From contig NC_030858.1 in NCBI RefSeq assembly GCF_000208745.1, forward strand, positions 8,850,305 through 8,914,304: a stretch of 64,000 bases of DNA, in the 5' to 3' direction. This document shows, one piece after another, positions 25,701 through 37,180 of this stretch. The notes beneath the pieces are model-generated. The model ran no database searches and was not told where the DNA came from. It saw only the letters and a list, made by a program, of their open reading frames with translations. Made by a program: the position numbers and the translations under genes. How positions within the stretch are numbered: position 1 is the stretch's first letter; each line of letters begins with the position of its first letter. The stretch is from Theobroma cacao (taxonomy: Eukaryota; Streptophyta; Magnoliopsida; Malvales; Malvaceae).

Positions 25701-26532
25701 ATTAAATTACTATTTTACCTCCTCCTTAATTTTTAATAAGATTTCGAATTTCATCATTCTTAACTTCTACTCAATTGGTTTACATTTTGGTCTCAAAGGT
25801 AGCTGAGGAGATACAATGTCTATCTTAAGACTTGGCATGTCTTGGTAAAACCATGCAAACACGTCTATATATTCATGGAGGAGTTTTATTAATTTTTGTT
25901 TTTCGGATGGTGGCAATATGGTACCAATTTTAACCTTCTTCTTATTCTCTTCAGCTCCTAAATTAATTTTTTCTAGAGGTTCCTAATGTGGGATAATCTG
26001 TTTCTCTTCTTGTTGTACTAGCCTTAACAAGTCCGGGGATATGTCATAATCCTTTACATTCTTGGTATTATTAAGTTCATTGACACGTGTGTCTTTTTCA
26101 AAATCAACCTCTAGATCACCTTCACATTCATTATCTTGAACCCTGGTAAATAAATGAAATTGAAGAATGTAGGACTATTGTAAACACAAAAGATCAAAGC
26201 AAAGAAAAGAAAAAAAAATGATAGGAATAAAAGGAAATATTATAAATGCATCACACATGTCATTTTATTAAAGTAATGTTTAATAAAAAGCCCTTTATAA
26301 ATGAAATATTTCCAATGCTCTTGGGCATAAGCATGGATGTTCAATTATACATTACTTTGAAAAAGAGTCATAGGTGATTAGCAAACACATTGTGGCCTAA
26401 CTACTCAACTTCAATCGGATGGTCTAATGTAAGATGCAAACATCCCTTCTCCATTTCCCGATCGCTCTTTTTTCTCTTCCATAACACATAGTAAGACGTT
26501 GGAGAAAGCATCATTCAGAGCTTCCATAGATA

Positions 26533-27227
26533 TCAGGGTTTTTTCAATATGTGCCCTGGAATAACGTGACCTCCAAATTGAAACATTTCATACAGGTGAG
26601 GAAATGTCATTGTTGTAGTTTCTAGTTCAAATCCTTTAAAGTGAGGTATCTTTTTTTTCTTTCTTTCAACTATCATATCATCTCTTTCCTTCCTTGTTGA
26701 TTTGTACCCTAGACTAAATCTTTCTTCATTCTTGGTATTCACCACTAGTTTTTTGATACCCTAAAGTCTTTTTCCCAATCCTAAAGCTCAACACGCTTTT
26801 CCTATTGTTTTGCTAATTGCCATCTTAGTTGTTTTAGACAACCTTTGGATGGGTATCATCGCTCTTTCTCCCACATAAGTGGCATTGCTAAATTCAAAGG
26901 ATCGGAAAAAGCATTTGGGTACTTCTTCAACGAATCTTACATAAGGAGTATCTACAAGTTTGCTTATGAAAAATTTTCTTCCCCATTGATGCACTTAATC
27001 CTTCAATCTACTATGAACTTGAACTTTTGATAGAGAAATAATGGTATAGCTTTGACTATATGAATCCATGGTTGTCTCAACAAGTAATTGTAGGATAGGC
27101 CGATGTCCATGACTTGAAATTTTATAGTGAAGGTATAAGGACCAAGCTCTATGGGTATCTCAATATCTCCCTCCACTTCTCTTCTTGTTCCATTTAAAGC
27201 CCTCACAATCGTATGACTTTTCCTCAT
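26533..27227 (-). pseudogene. Retrotransposon gag-protease region remnant
   Basis: The frame 27003-27227 reads like the second half of a gypsy aspartic protease (IPIELGPYTFTIKFQVMD, then YNYLLRQPWIH; functional copies have YNxLLGRPWIH). The lower pieces (26533-26994) are linker-like sequence before reverse transcriptase. The active-site DTG is not visible in the surviving frame. Confidence 0.65.
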
Positions 27228-27479
27228 ATACTACATATCAATTAGTAGACAGGTCAAATTTCTCATAGGCATTACCTTTAAGGATGAACCATTATTAAGT
27301 AACACCTTTGCAATAGTACAACTTTTGCATTTGGTGGTGAGAAGCAAATTAATAAATATCGTATTCGATACATATTAGGTGCATTTTTCGTGTAGATCAT
27401 GTGTAGTAATTGAACTTTCAAGCTTTTCTTGTTTTGTGCAGAATATGTGCAATAATTGAAGTTTCAAGCTTCTTTTCTT

Positions 27480-27630
27480 TTTTTTCATACAGATCATGTG
27501 CACACTATAGACACCATTTTTTATTTTTATTATTTTATTTTATTTTGTCTACTTCTTTTATTTTATATTTCATTTTATTTTTATTTTATATTTTATTTTA
27601 TATTGTTATCTTATTTTATTTAGTCTAATA
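27480..27630. repeat. TTTTA-rich simple repeat
   Basis: A run of ttttatttta-type pentamers and related units lies at the 5' side of the gypsy relic. Confidence 0.7.
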
Positions 27631-28560
27631 GGTATTGGGCTTTAAGGAAGTCCGAGCCTGTTATTTGATACTTCGCAAGAAAGCGTTAGGCTTTTAAACA
27701 AACAGAACTAAATAGTTAAAATAAAAAAAATTGATCAAATTAAGTAACATAATTAAACTTAATAATCCAAGACTAAAACCAATTGATCTCAAGAATGTTC
27801 TGAAAATTGGAAAAATAAATAAATAAAAAAGAAGAAAAAAAGAGAGGCCAGTTAGAAACAGCAAGGGTGCATCTTTCACCCATGCTAGATGAGAGAAATT
27901 CGCGTTTGACAAGGCATCTCACTATGCTGGGCAGCCCAGATGGCACACCCAGCTCTCAAAGAGGGTAGCTATAAAAGTTACCCTCTTCTCAGAGGAAAAA
28001 GGGAACCCTAGGCAAAATCTGAGAATAACCCTATTGAAAACCCTAGAAATTCCTAGAGCAAAGAAAAATCCTAAGAACCAAAAATCCTAGCCTCTACCAA
28101 TCGATGAAATACCCCAATCCCACTCGAAAAATAAAAGTAAAAATCACCAAAAAGCAACAAAAAAATATAGGAACAAAGTTGGATTCTCTAAAGGAAAGGA
28201 GATCAGGTTTGAGGTTCGATTTTAGGGTTTAAGAGAAGAAAGGAGCCGCCAGTTGAGAGAGTGAAAAGGAGGAGGTTGAAGGTTTTAGGGCTAAGGTTTT
28301 CATTTGAGTGAAAAATGAGAGATTTTGGGTCGAGAAAAGGGAGAGAGGTCGTCTAGTAGAGAGAGAAAAAGGGAATGAAAAATGAAGAGGGGAAGAGAAA
28401 AAGGAATTTTTATAGTTAGGGTTTGGGGTAAGTAAGTGCCAAATTGACACAGTATTCTTAAGGTTCTTTGGTGGAAGGAAGGGCATCTAAACAGCTCTGT
28501 TTCAAGGGAAGCAAATTCTCTTCCCTAGGCACCTAAACGGTGCGTTTCACAAGGGAAGTG

Positions 28561-29400
28561 TTGAGGCTATTAGATTAGGCCGCAGACTTCCTTGGGCTCA
28601 AAGTTTGGGTATGTTTTGTATCTTTGATTATTTAGGCCTGCAATTTGATTGTTAGTATTATTATTTTTTGAGCATTTTTTTATATAGTTTTGTTTGATAT
28701 AAACAAAAAATATAAAACATAATAATAAATAGACAGAGTAAAATGTATTTGCATTTGCAAAATGGATATTAGAGATATGGTAAAGGAATTTACTAAAATA
28801 AGGAACTGCTAATATGCATGAACATAAATAATGAATAAATAATATATACAAATAGGAACAAAAAATAGATATTCATACAAAAAAGATAGAAGAATAGTAA
28901 ATGGAAAAATATACTTCATATAAAATAGATTTAAGCATATATATATATATATATATATTTAGTTTAGGATAAAAACATTATATATATATATATAAACAAA
29001 AAAACTATGGGTAGAAAAAAATTGATAAATACATGGTTAAAATAAGTAAATATAATAAAATGTTTAATTAAAAAAATAAAAAGAGACTTAAATAGAAAAT
29101 ATGGAATAGATCTAGTCATAAAAAAAAATTATAGAATAGACTTTTGGAAATGAAAAGGAAATAGAAGAGAAAAAAAAGACATATACATAATCATAAATAA
29201 AGTACGTTAGGTATGTAGTAGAAATAAAATACTTAGTTATACAAATTTATGTGTGTATATATATAGGTATATATAGAAAATAAAATAATATAACATAGTA
29301 TAAAATTATAAATATAAAAATATAATGATTGTTTTGAGGTCAAAACGATGATGGAATGTTTATTTGGAACGAGAAAAGTCACAATTCTAAATAAACTTTT
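28561..29400. other. Very AT-rich stretch with TA microsatellites
   Basis: This stretch is mostly A and T, with ta runs at about 28938-28960 and 28980-28993. It may be old LTR sequence of the neighbouring retroelement. No gene was found. Confidence 0.5.
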
Positions 29401-29420
29401 CTAGGTTCAGGATTTCGATT

Positions 29421-30300
29421 AAGACCCACCAGTACGATGGGCAGGTTTTAATTTTGCATCCCGATGTTTATTGATTTTAAGCAAATGAAAAACCTATTAA
29501 CCTAATCAAATAAAAACATAGAAACAAAAAGAAACAATGTAATAAAGAAAATAATGAATATAGTAATATAATAATAATAATAATAATTATAGGAAGTGAT
29601 AAATGAAATTTATAGGCTTAAAATATATAAGACTATGAAAAAATGATCATATTCATAACGATGAATAAATAGCAAAAAATAAGATTTCCAAAGATAGTAA
29701 ACTCATAATAATAATGAAGATAACTAAAATATAAAAAGCAAATGTATATAATCATGAAAAATAGATTTATAAAACAATAATAAATAAAAAAATTGAATTA
29801 TAAGAAATATATGCATTAATAATAATAATTTTAAAATAAAATATTTGATTAAAGAAATAGCCTTTAGGTACAAAAGAGTTATGAGAAAGTTAAGAATAAA
29901 TATTGAGCACATCGCACATCATCATTGTACTATTAAATGTCATGGCATGTAAGCATATTCTATACACGAGTATAAGCCTCGATGATGAGACTTTCCATAA
30001 GAGCTTGCGAAAGCATGTTTCTTTAGAAAATTTTTTAAGTGAAAAGATACCTCCGAGTCCCACCAGTATGATGGTATGGCTCAGAGAATATTTTTAACAA
30101 AAGGCTTCTGCTTATAATATGTTAGCATTCATGAAAATGTTATTTTTAAACGTAAATAACTATCCTAATGATGGGATTTATCCGTTAAACTTATGAAAGC
30201 AAGTTTCTCGGATAATTTCCTTGGTGAGAAAATATCCCCAAATCCTACCAGTATGATGGGCGAATCTAGGAAACATCTTCAATAAAAGGTTTTTGTTCAA
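29421..30300. repeat. Degenerate repeats with a CCAGTATGATGG motif
   Basis: The motif c(c/t)accagta(c/t)gatgg occurs at about 29426-29440, 30060-30074 and 30246-30259. The last two sit in a longer direct repeat of about 150 bases, offset by roughly 182 bp (29970-30110 and 30150-30300), with shared flanks such as gaaagcatgtttct and acaaaaggcttctg-like strings. Similar motifs occur in LTRs of plant gypsy elements as I recall, so this is probably LTR sequence of the relic to its left. Confidence 0.6.
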
Positions 30301-30909
30301 CATTATTTGGATTTTATGCCATGCATTTCACAATTGAATCAAGTGCACGTCACACGCATAAAACCATATAAAATATGTTAATTTTTAATAAAATAAAAGA
30401 TAAAATAAATAAATGATAATTGTCAACTTTAACTTAACACAAAAATTAGAAAAAAAATATTTTGGGTTTTAGTTTTTTTACATGCTAAAAATTTATATTT
30501 TTTTGTAATTTTAAGATTTTATAATTTTATAGTTTTTATATAAAAATAAAAAACGTTATGGAAATATTAAAAAAAAAAGGGTGACATTAGTGTTAAAATG
30601 AAAAACTGAAATAAAGACATTGGATGTTCATAGAAGAATATTTTTAATTTATTTTTAAATGATTAAACATTTTACAGTGATTCGGTTGAGGTAATTTTAT
30701 TTTTAAATTATAAAAAATTTATGATCTAAGTTAAACGGAGTCAATTTTTTTTTTCCCTTGCTAATAAACCGAACCAAATTCGAGTCAATTTTATTTCTTC
30801 ACCGCCCCAACCAACGGATCAGACCATAAACCCTTCTTTTCTACTCTGTTCTGATAATAGATTTTTCATTTTGGCGTCCGTGGCTTCTGCTTTATCAGTG
30901 GAATCGTCA

Positions 30910-32818
30910 ATGGCTCTACGGCTTTTGCCATTTTTTTCTTGCAGCGGACGCGTTTTCATAACTCAACCGAGACCGTTCGATGTTCTGCTGCCACGTCAGT
31001 CTCCTCGCCCTTCTATCCTGGCTTTCTCTCGCCGCCGGAGCAACACTCCTTCAACCACTTCTTCTGTGAAGAAAAAGAAAGTAAAGAAAGAGAAGAAAGG
31101 ATTAGTGGAGGAGGACGATTTTGATGGAGACCCTTTTGAAGCATTGTTCAGTCAGCTGGAAGAAGACCTTAAAAATGATAACTCAGACATTGAAGATGAT
31201 GATGATTATGATGAGATAAAGGAAGAAGACGTTGATAGGCTTGCAAGTGAGTTGGCGGATGCACTTGGGAATTTTGATTTGGAAGCATTTACTTCAACTC
31301 CAGATGATGCTGAAGAAGAAGAAGAAGAAGAAGAAGAAAGGCCTGTAAAGCTTAAGAATTGGCAGCTTCGAAGATTGGCTGCTGCTGTCAAAGTTGGTCG
31401 CCGTAAAACTAGTGTGAGTTGTTCATATACTTCATTTTTCATTGCAAAGCAATAGATTGAAATTGGATAACCAAGATTAAATTTTGAATTGTGTGAATGT
31501 TACTTTTATCTGAAATTTGATTGGGTTTAGAAAGAATTGTTTTTTTTTTTCTTGAATAGTAGCCTCATGAATTTCATGATACTTAAAGAGCTATAGAGGC
31601 CTTATCAATATTGGCTTTAAAAAGAATTGTCTCTTTTCATAGAATTTGGTCACCAGCATTTATTTTTTTTGTTTTTTTTTTTTTTGTTTTTTGTAGATTA
31701 AGAGTCTTGCTACAGAGCTTTGTCTTGATAGGCATGTGGTTCTCGAATTGCTCCGTGAACCTCCTCCGGAGCTTCTTATGTTGAGTGCTACTTTACCTGA
31801 TGAACCTCCCAAGAGGGAACCGGTGCTTGAAACCAAACCTGTAGAACCTGTTGCTCTAGAGACCACAGTGGATAGTGTGAAACATGAGCCCAAGGAGCCT
31901 AAGGTGAAAGAGCCAGTCCATGTGATGCAACGCAGATGGTCTGCCCAAAAGAGACTTAAGAAAGTGCAAGTTGAAACCCTTGAAAAAGTTTATAGAAGAT
32001 CAAAGCGGCCAACTGTAAGTAAAGTTTATGCACTTTAAGATTAATTGTATCTGTTACTTACCACTTATCTATGTTATTTTATACCTAAGCAATTTTTGGT
32101 ATTTGCTGTAACTATCTATTGTACAAGTCATTGGTAGTGAGAATCTGGACAATTTATCATAAACCCTGTATATTGGCGGTGAAAATTGGATGATTTCATG
32201 CAAATATTATTCAAGGATTAGAGTTGATTTTGGAAGTCATATTGTTGAAAAGTATTCTTTCTTTATAATTGTCCTTTGTGACTATCTTTGGTAGTCCTCC
32301 TATCAAGTTATTTATAAAAGACTCAAGTGGTACTTTTTAACTGAGGGAATTAAATTTGTTGCTTTTGGAAGTTTAAAACATTATTGTGTTTGAGCAATTT
32401 CCACTTTTTTCTTTCTACTAATAAGATCGAATTCAATATATGAGTACGATGTCTTTTTAGAAGCCATCCATATTAAGGTTGATGATGCTTGTTGCTATCT
32501 ACATTTAGCTGCCTGGTTGGTGGAGCCTTGTTTTTCTTTTATCTCTTGTTTGATTTTGATATGGTTAAATTACAGAGATGGTGCTGTATTTTTCATGGCT
32601 GTTTATGATTAAAAAATTGCATGCTGGGATGTCATCTTACATGTGCATGCTTTTTATGAACAATGCAGAATGCAATGATTAGCAGCATTGTGCAAGTAAC
32701 AAACTTGCCTCGAAAAAAAGTTGTAAAATGGTTTGAGGATAAGCGCAATGAGGATGGAATTCCAGAGCATCACCAGCCATACCAGAGGTCTGTTTCAGAA
32801 ACAGTCTTCTCCAATTGA
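30910..32818 (+). CDS. OCP3: Homeobox protein OCP3 (overexpressor of cationic peroxidase 3)
   Basis: Exons 30910-31413, 31697-32014 and 32669-32818, all in phase 0, give 323 residues, slightly shorter than the Arabidopsis protein. The N-terminus (about 1-45) is rich in Arg, Ser and Pro and poor in acids, as in a plastid transit peptide. Lysine-rich residues 54-63 are followed by a strongly acidic stretch (66-110 and a Glu run at 135-143). A divergent homeodomain spans about 247-304, with helix 3 LPRKKVVKWFEDKRNEDG; the second intron falls inside it. Known family role: OCP3 modulates jasmonate- and ABA-linked defence in Arabidopsis, with chloroplast targeting reported. I chose ATG 30910. The frame is open to a TTG at 30871, but no ATG lies there. 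A conserved Glu-repeat (GAAGAA codons, about 31310-31340) may vary in length. Confidence 0.92.
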
Positions 32819-34610
32819 CACACTCTGTATATTTCGTGCCTTTTTATGTGCTTCCTAGACTCATTAAAAGTGACTGGATGTAACAGTATCGTAGTCAAAG
32901 CTTCCATAATGTGTTTGTTTCTTATGCTACTTTATGTTTATACTCCATAAAATGTAAATAATCTTTATGTCATTCAAGAGCCCCACATTGGGCGTTTCAA
33001 GCAAGGTGGATTTGATTAGTGAAGACTTACTATGATCTAGTGCCAGGTTGTCTGATATTTGAATGAGTTTTTATATTGGACCTTTAACTATTTTAATAAA
33101 TAAGAATTTGGATATTCATTGCTTAAAAATGAATACTATAGTACTGACTTATCAGGAGAATGGAGGTTTCATGGATAGGTTTATCCCAGTACTAGTTGCA
33201 AAATATAGGGGTTAACATAAAGTGGTGTTCTTTAGGGATTTATTTAAACTGTGAAGGGATTGGAATCAAATCATAAAAGTATTTAATTGATTTTTTCTTT
33301 CTAATGTGTTATTTATGAAAGTTCTTTATCTTTTTTTATCTTACAATTTTTTCATATTTTTACATATCTTCTTCTGTTCTCTTTGCACCAGTTGAGTTGA
33401 TCTTTAATTCATTTTTTCTTCCACGCAAATTGTTCAGTCTATTTTATCTAATGTAGGGAAGTAAAACTACTATGACTCGCATTTAACCATATCTTTTAAT
33501 CCCAATCCAACTTTACCACTTGAGCTGTGTCCAAGTGGCATACCTTGAGCAATGAAGTTGATTCAATGCTCCACCTTCAGTTCTGGGGGAAAGTTTTTTT
33601 TTTTTTCGTTTCTGCCTGAGTTGAGTAGGGGATATTGATGACAGTTTAGGGCCTTGTACAGTTAATAAGTAATTTTAAGACAAGGATAAGGTAGCAAGTT
33701 GAAAATTTATGCATCTTACATTCAAGTTCCTGTGGTTGCATTCTGATGTGACAACACTGCATACAAGAATTACATAGAAGTTATTGGAAAGGGAAAGAGA
33801 AACAGGAATTTCTAAGCTCAGCTGGTATGCGAAAGAAAGAGAAAATAATCATAATAAACACTAGTACCCTACTCCTGCTGCGTAAGTGAAGTGAAACAGT
33901 GAAAGAGCAAACTCATTGCCAAAACATTTCAATTCCGAGAGGCTCTAGTCTCTATGCATCTCTTCTCACAATTTTTGCTCAATGTGTTCATGTGAATAGA
34001 CTTAACTCACTTCAAAGCCTCAGTTCGCATAGCCTAGGAGGTCAATGGGCTCCTTGGCGTTGCAAGCATTTTGACCATAATCGTTGTGCTATGATTAACA
34101 ACCCAGTTTCGGCCAAATGCCGACGTTGCCAAGTCCTGCATTCTGGGGAGTTTTGGTCCCATTGGACGAAAGATGAGTCACTTTTGAGACCTCGTGAGTT
34201 TGCATTTGACCAATTGTTTGTTCACTAGGATTGAACCAAAATCTCACCTCCCACTAGGCGAGATGTGACATAACGTTTAATATATATATATATATTCACA
34301 TACTTATGAAAAGAGAAGAAAACAATAACACCATCATAAAAGATACTGATAGCCGTCCAAGTTAGTACCAGAACGACCTCAGTTAACAAAAATTCGATTC
34401 CCATAAGTACTTTAATATGTGACAAAACTCCTTATATTTTGCCACAAGTTTAACAAAACAACCTTCAGCAGAACCAACATGGTCAACTCAAATAAAAGAT
34501 AAAGACAAAAGTATGTTATGCATGGTAAAAATAGACTATCCATCTTTCTCAGATTCCATCCATTAACCCGTTTCCTTCATTCTCCCCTTCAAATTCTTCT
34601 GTCTTCCCCC
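32819..34610. other. Intergenic DNA between OCP3 and the MAPK-substrate-like gene
   Basis: The first few hundred bases are the probable OCP3 3' UTR. An open frame at 33899-34228 contains several Cys and His residues but matches no domain I know. Sequence at 34232-34270, ending in ggcgagatgtgaca, faintly resembles an LTR end. A TA run lies at about 34281-34292. Confidence 0.4.
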
Positions 34611-34613
34611 TCC

Positions 34614-34622
34614 CTATATACA
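34614..34622 (+). promoter_or_regulatory. TATA box of the MAPK-substrate-like gene
   Basis: The string ctatataca lies 64-72 bp upstream of ATG 34686. It implies a leader of about 40 bases and argues against the in-frame upstream ATG at 34518. Confidence 0.55.
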
Positions 34623-34685
34623 AGCCTGAAGCAGCAGAGATTCTGTGTCTCTTATTGCACAACCTCCAATAGAGTTCAGAAAAAC

Positions 34686-34994
34686 ATGGCAACTTTGCAA
34701 AGGTCTGCAGTTTCGTTCAGGAGGGAAGGGTCATCAGGTTCGGTCTGGGATGACTTGTATGTGCTGGGGGAAGACGGCACGGTGCATTACAGGGATCAGC
34801 TAAGGCCATGCCAGAGCACCAGAGAGCGCAGCAGCTCAACCCCAGTGCCCAACGCTTGCCCTCGTAGCATGTCAACCCCGGCCATGGATCCATCTTCTCT
34901 CATTAAAGTATTTGGCAAATTGTCTCGTGAAGATAAACCTTTTCCTGAAGTCCCAAAGTTACCACAATCCAAGTCAAAAAAGCACAAGGCTTAG
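34686..34994 (+). CDS. Small protein like MAPK kinase substrate At1g80180
   Basis: A single-exon gene of 102 residues. The N-terminus MATLQRSAVSFRREGSSGSVWDD matches in pattern the small plant family annotated as MAPK kinase substrate protein At1g80180 (MASS), which starts with the same LQRSAVSFRR-GSSG-VWDD signature. Two S-T-P sites (T52-P53 and T64-P65) are candidate MAP-kinase phosphorylation sites. The C-terminus is lysine-rich (QSKSKKHKA). Members of this family are linked to stomatal development, which is family knowledge and not visible here. The frame is open upstream to an ATG at 34518, but the TATA box and family length favour 34686. Confidence 0.8.
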   Translation: MATLQRSAVSFRREGSSGSVWDDLYVLGEDGTVHYRDQLRPCQSTRERSSSTPVPNACPRSMSTPAMDPSSLIKVFGKLSREDKPFPEVPKLPQSKSKKHKA

Positions 34995-36930
34995 TCTCAG
35001 GTTAACAGATATTCGGCATTTGTTGTCATTGGGTTCTCTGCTTCCCCCTATGCATTTTCCTTAATTTCCCATTTAATTTTCTTGACAAACCATATTTTAT
35101 GTATTCATTTAGTAGAAAAATTCTTTAACATACCTCAATGGTATGACAAGTAACTTCTAAGTTACCTCAAATATTATATCATTCCTGTAAGTTCCTAGTA
35201 TCTTTTTAAGAATAAATGGCAGTACAAATTTGGTCAGCATTATACAGTTAGTATTGGAGCTTACATCTCTATCATAAATATCTGAATTATTCTATACTAA
35301 TTTCATCTCTTAACTTTCTTATTTATAAATTATAACCGTGTAAATTCATCCGAAAAAAATCCTCCTGCCAAATGTTAGCCAAAGACCCAATCTTTTTATG
35401 CAAAGGCATAGATTTCGAGGACATTTCCCTTTTCTTTTCAAATCAGACAAAGTTCGAACAAACCAAGTCCTTATATTAGCATTGTTCATGCAACTATTAC
35501 GTATACTAGTAAAAAAAATAAAAAGATATCTTAAATATATGCGAAGACCAAACCCAAAGGATCAAACGTCCAGGAGGGCTTGAATCAAGAGCTACCAAGT
35601 AGCACCAGCAAAGGTTCCAACTAATCTAAAATAAAACCAAGGATTCAGAGAAAAAGATTACAAGTAATTAGTTATGTTTGGCTTTGAATCTCAATGTTCC
35701 AATTTGACAAGGATACGTGACTCTGTTTCTCCAGAAATTTAAGTCACACTTTGTCTTAATCCACTAGTATTGCTAACCACACAAAAGGGTCCTTGTTTTC
35801 AACTCACTGCCACAAATAGGTTTGCGTGGAGCTTATAAAAGAAAATTTTCCCCCACAAGGCATAGGCATTAATGGCATTAGCCAGAATCGCATACAAATT
35901 TCTACCCAATATTTCCAATATATATACATATAATTCAGACCTGAAATTGTAGAAAATGGAACAATGGCGTTAAACCCTTTTGTCAGATTTTTTTTTTGTG
36001 GAATTTTTCAAGGGTACTTTGAAATTAAGGAAAATCCAAGTGAAAGGTAGGAAAAAAAATCCAATTTCCACAACGTTGGCTGTGAAAGATGACTTTCCTT
36101 GCTGCGAAGATAAGAAAAAGGTACAGGTGTGGTAGGAAAGCAAGCGGTTCGACGTCCAATACTTGATGAGGAAAAAGTAGGAATGAAGTAGGGGTTGAAG
36201 TTCCCAGTATAGAAGAAAGGGACCATTCAATTCTCAAGGGTTTTAAAGAATTGCTTGTTCAAAGTTGAAAGCTTGCCATTCACTTTCGGGACCACTTTCT
36301 GCACTAAAGAGAAGCAGCTCCATCTTGCAGCAAGTAAGGCTTACATTGGCAAAATTCTAACCTACCTGAGCGTGTCACTCTTTTTGGTTTTGAGTCCCCT
36401 TTTTCTCAATTTTCACTGAGGGTAACTTCATTGCCTGGATGTTTATACTTGTTGACATGAACCAGAATGTTAAAATTGTGTTTAATTAGTAAGAATGATG
36501 AGAACTTGTTTTACACAATAGTTAGTTATCTAAAATGAAAGAGCTTAGATGATTAACTTAGTCATTTTGTTGACAAGTTTTTCATCGTTTCGACTTTTAA
36601 ATATTTCCTACCAAACATGGAGTTATGACCCAAGAACAAGTTTAACTAGCTACTGTACTTTCTTACTTTGTACAATCTGTTCAATTAGCCATCAAGTTAG
36701 AAAAGTTTGAGCCTACCTAAACCAATTTGTGATCCATTAATTACTCCCAGGGTTCCATCCCTGTCGAGCTCACTTCCCTCAAAAGGCTAACACCATTCTC
36801 ACCCCAAGAAACACTTATTGCACACTGAAAGAGAGTGTAACTAGCTAGCTAGCTATAGCAGAACTCCACTAATTTCTGTCTATAGCCCTTTAACTCCAAC
36901 CCCAGCTACTCCAACTATTCCTTCGCCAAA
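34995..36930. other. Intergenic DNA, probably with upstream region of the miRNA gene
   Basis: No coding sequence is supported. The frames at 35398, 35970, 36008 and 36025 overlap each other in one lysine/phenylalanine-rich stretch and are not gene-like. The last part (about 36300-36930) lies immediately before the miR319 hairpin and likely holds its promoter. It contains a tagc repeat at 36841-36855. Confidence 0.45.
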
Positions 36931-36937
36931 GAATGTA

Positions 36938-37031
36938 TATGCAAATCCTTCTCCCTCTTTCTCTCTCTCTGTGTCTCTGTGTCTTATGCAAATCCTTCTC
37001 CCTCTTTCTCTCTCTCTGTGTCTCTGTGTCT
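36938..37031. repeat. Exact tandem duplication of a 47-bp unit
   Basis: The unit starts tatgcaaatccttctccctc and ends in ctctgtgtct. Copies at 36938-36984 and 36985-37031 look identical. It lies just upstream of the miR319 hairpin and is probably in the primary transcript leader. Confidence 0.9.
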
Positions 37032-37044
37032 TTCTTGCTTGAGG

Positions 37045-37180
37045 GGATGAGAAATAATTAGAAGTGGGGGCTCCTTTCAGCCTAAAACAGCTTCAAGATT
37101 TTGGTCTTGTGGCCTATCTAAGCTCTTCTTGATATTTGCTTTGGACTGAAGGGAGCTCCTAATTCTTTATTTTCTCCGGT
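37045..37180 (+). ncRNA. MIR319: miR319 precursor hairpin
   Basis: The string TTGGACTGAAGGGAGCTCCT at 37141-37160 is the mature miR319 sequence (the form ending CCU). The opposite arm at about 37066-37090 (ggggctcctttcagcctaaa) pairs with it with a few mismatches. The pairing extends below the duplex: gagaaataatta (about 37050-37060) faces aattctttattttctc (37161-37176). The terminal loop is about 50 bases. miR319 directs cleavage of class II (CIN-type) TCP transcription-factor mRNAs and so controls leaf growth and shape, and is usually made by DCL1. Most miR159/319 precursors have a much longer upper stem (about 180-200 nt), so this copy is compact. No competing ORF covers it. Expression is inferred, not shown. 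Confidence 0.85.

Larger units (their letters stand above)
22700..28560 (-). mobile_element. Decayed Ty3/gypsy LTR retrotransposon, Tat-like
   Basis: Fragments of protease, reverse transcriptase, RNase H and integrase follow one another on the minus strand in the Ty3/gypsy order (protease at 27.1 kb, integrase at 23.2 kb). All are cut by stops and frame shifts, so the copy is dead. The wording around the catalytic YVDD box, the RNase H end (IADFLAD) and the integrase tail (MEAEVPIVIEIPSLRVL) is typical of the Tat/Ogre branch. The segment 27.4-28.56 kb on the 5' side is poor in ORFs and has long purine tracts on the plus strand, as untranslated leader or LTR sequence might. No matching pair of LTRs was identified, so boundaries are approximate. 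Confidence 0.85.

Noticed and set aside
30871..30909. In-frame extension of OCP3 from TTG 30871
   Set aside because: Plant genes start at ATG; 30910 is the first ATG and gives a normal transit-like N-terminus.
33899..34228. 109-codon ORF with several Cys and His residues
   Set aside because: The cysteines do not form a known zinc-finger spacing and nothing supports a promoter or exons.
34518..34685. N-terminal extension of the MAPK-substrate-like protein
   Set aside because: It begins upstream of the TATA box at 34614, and family members start at the position of 34686.
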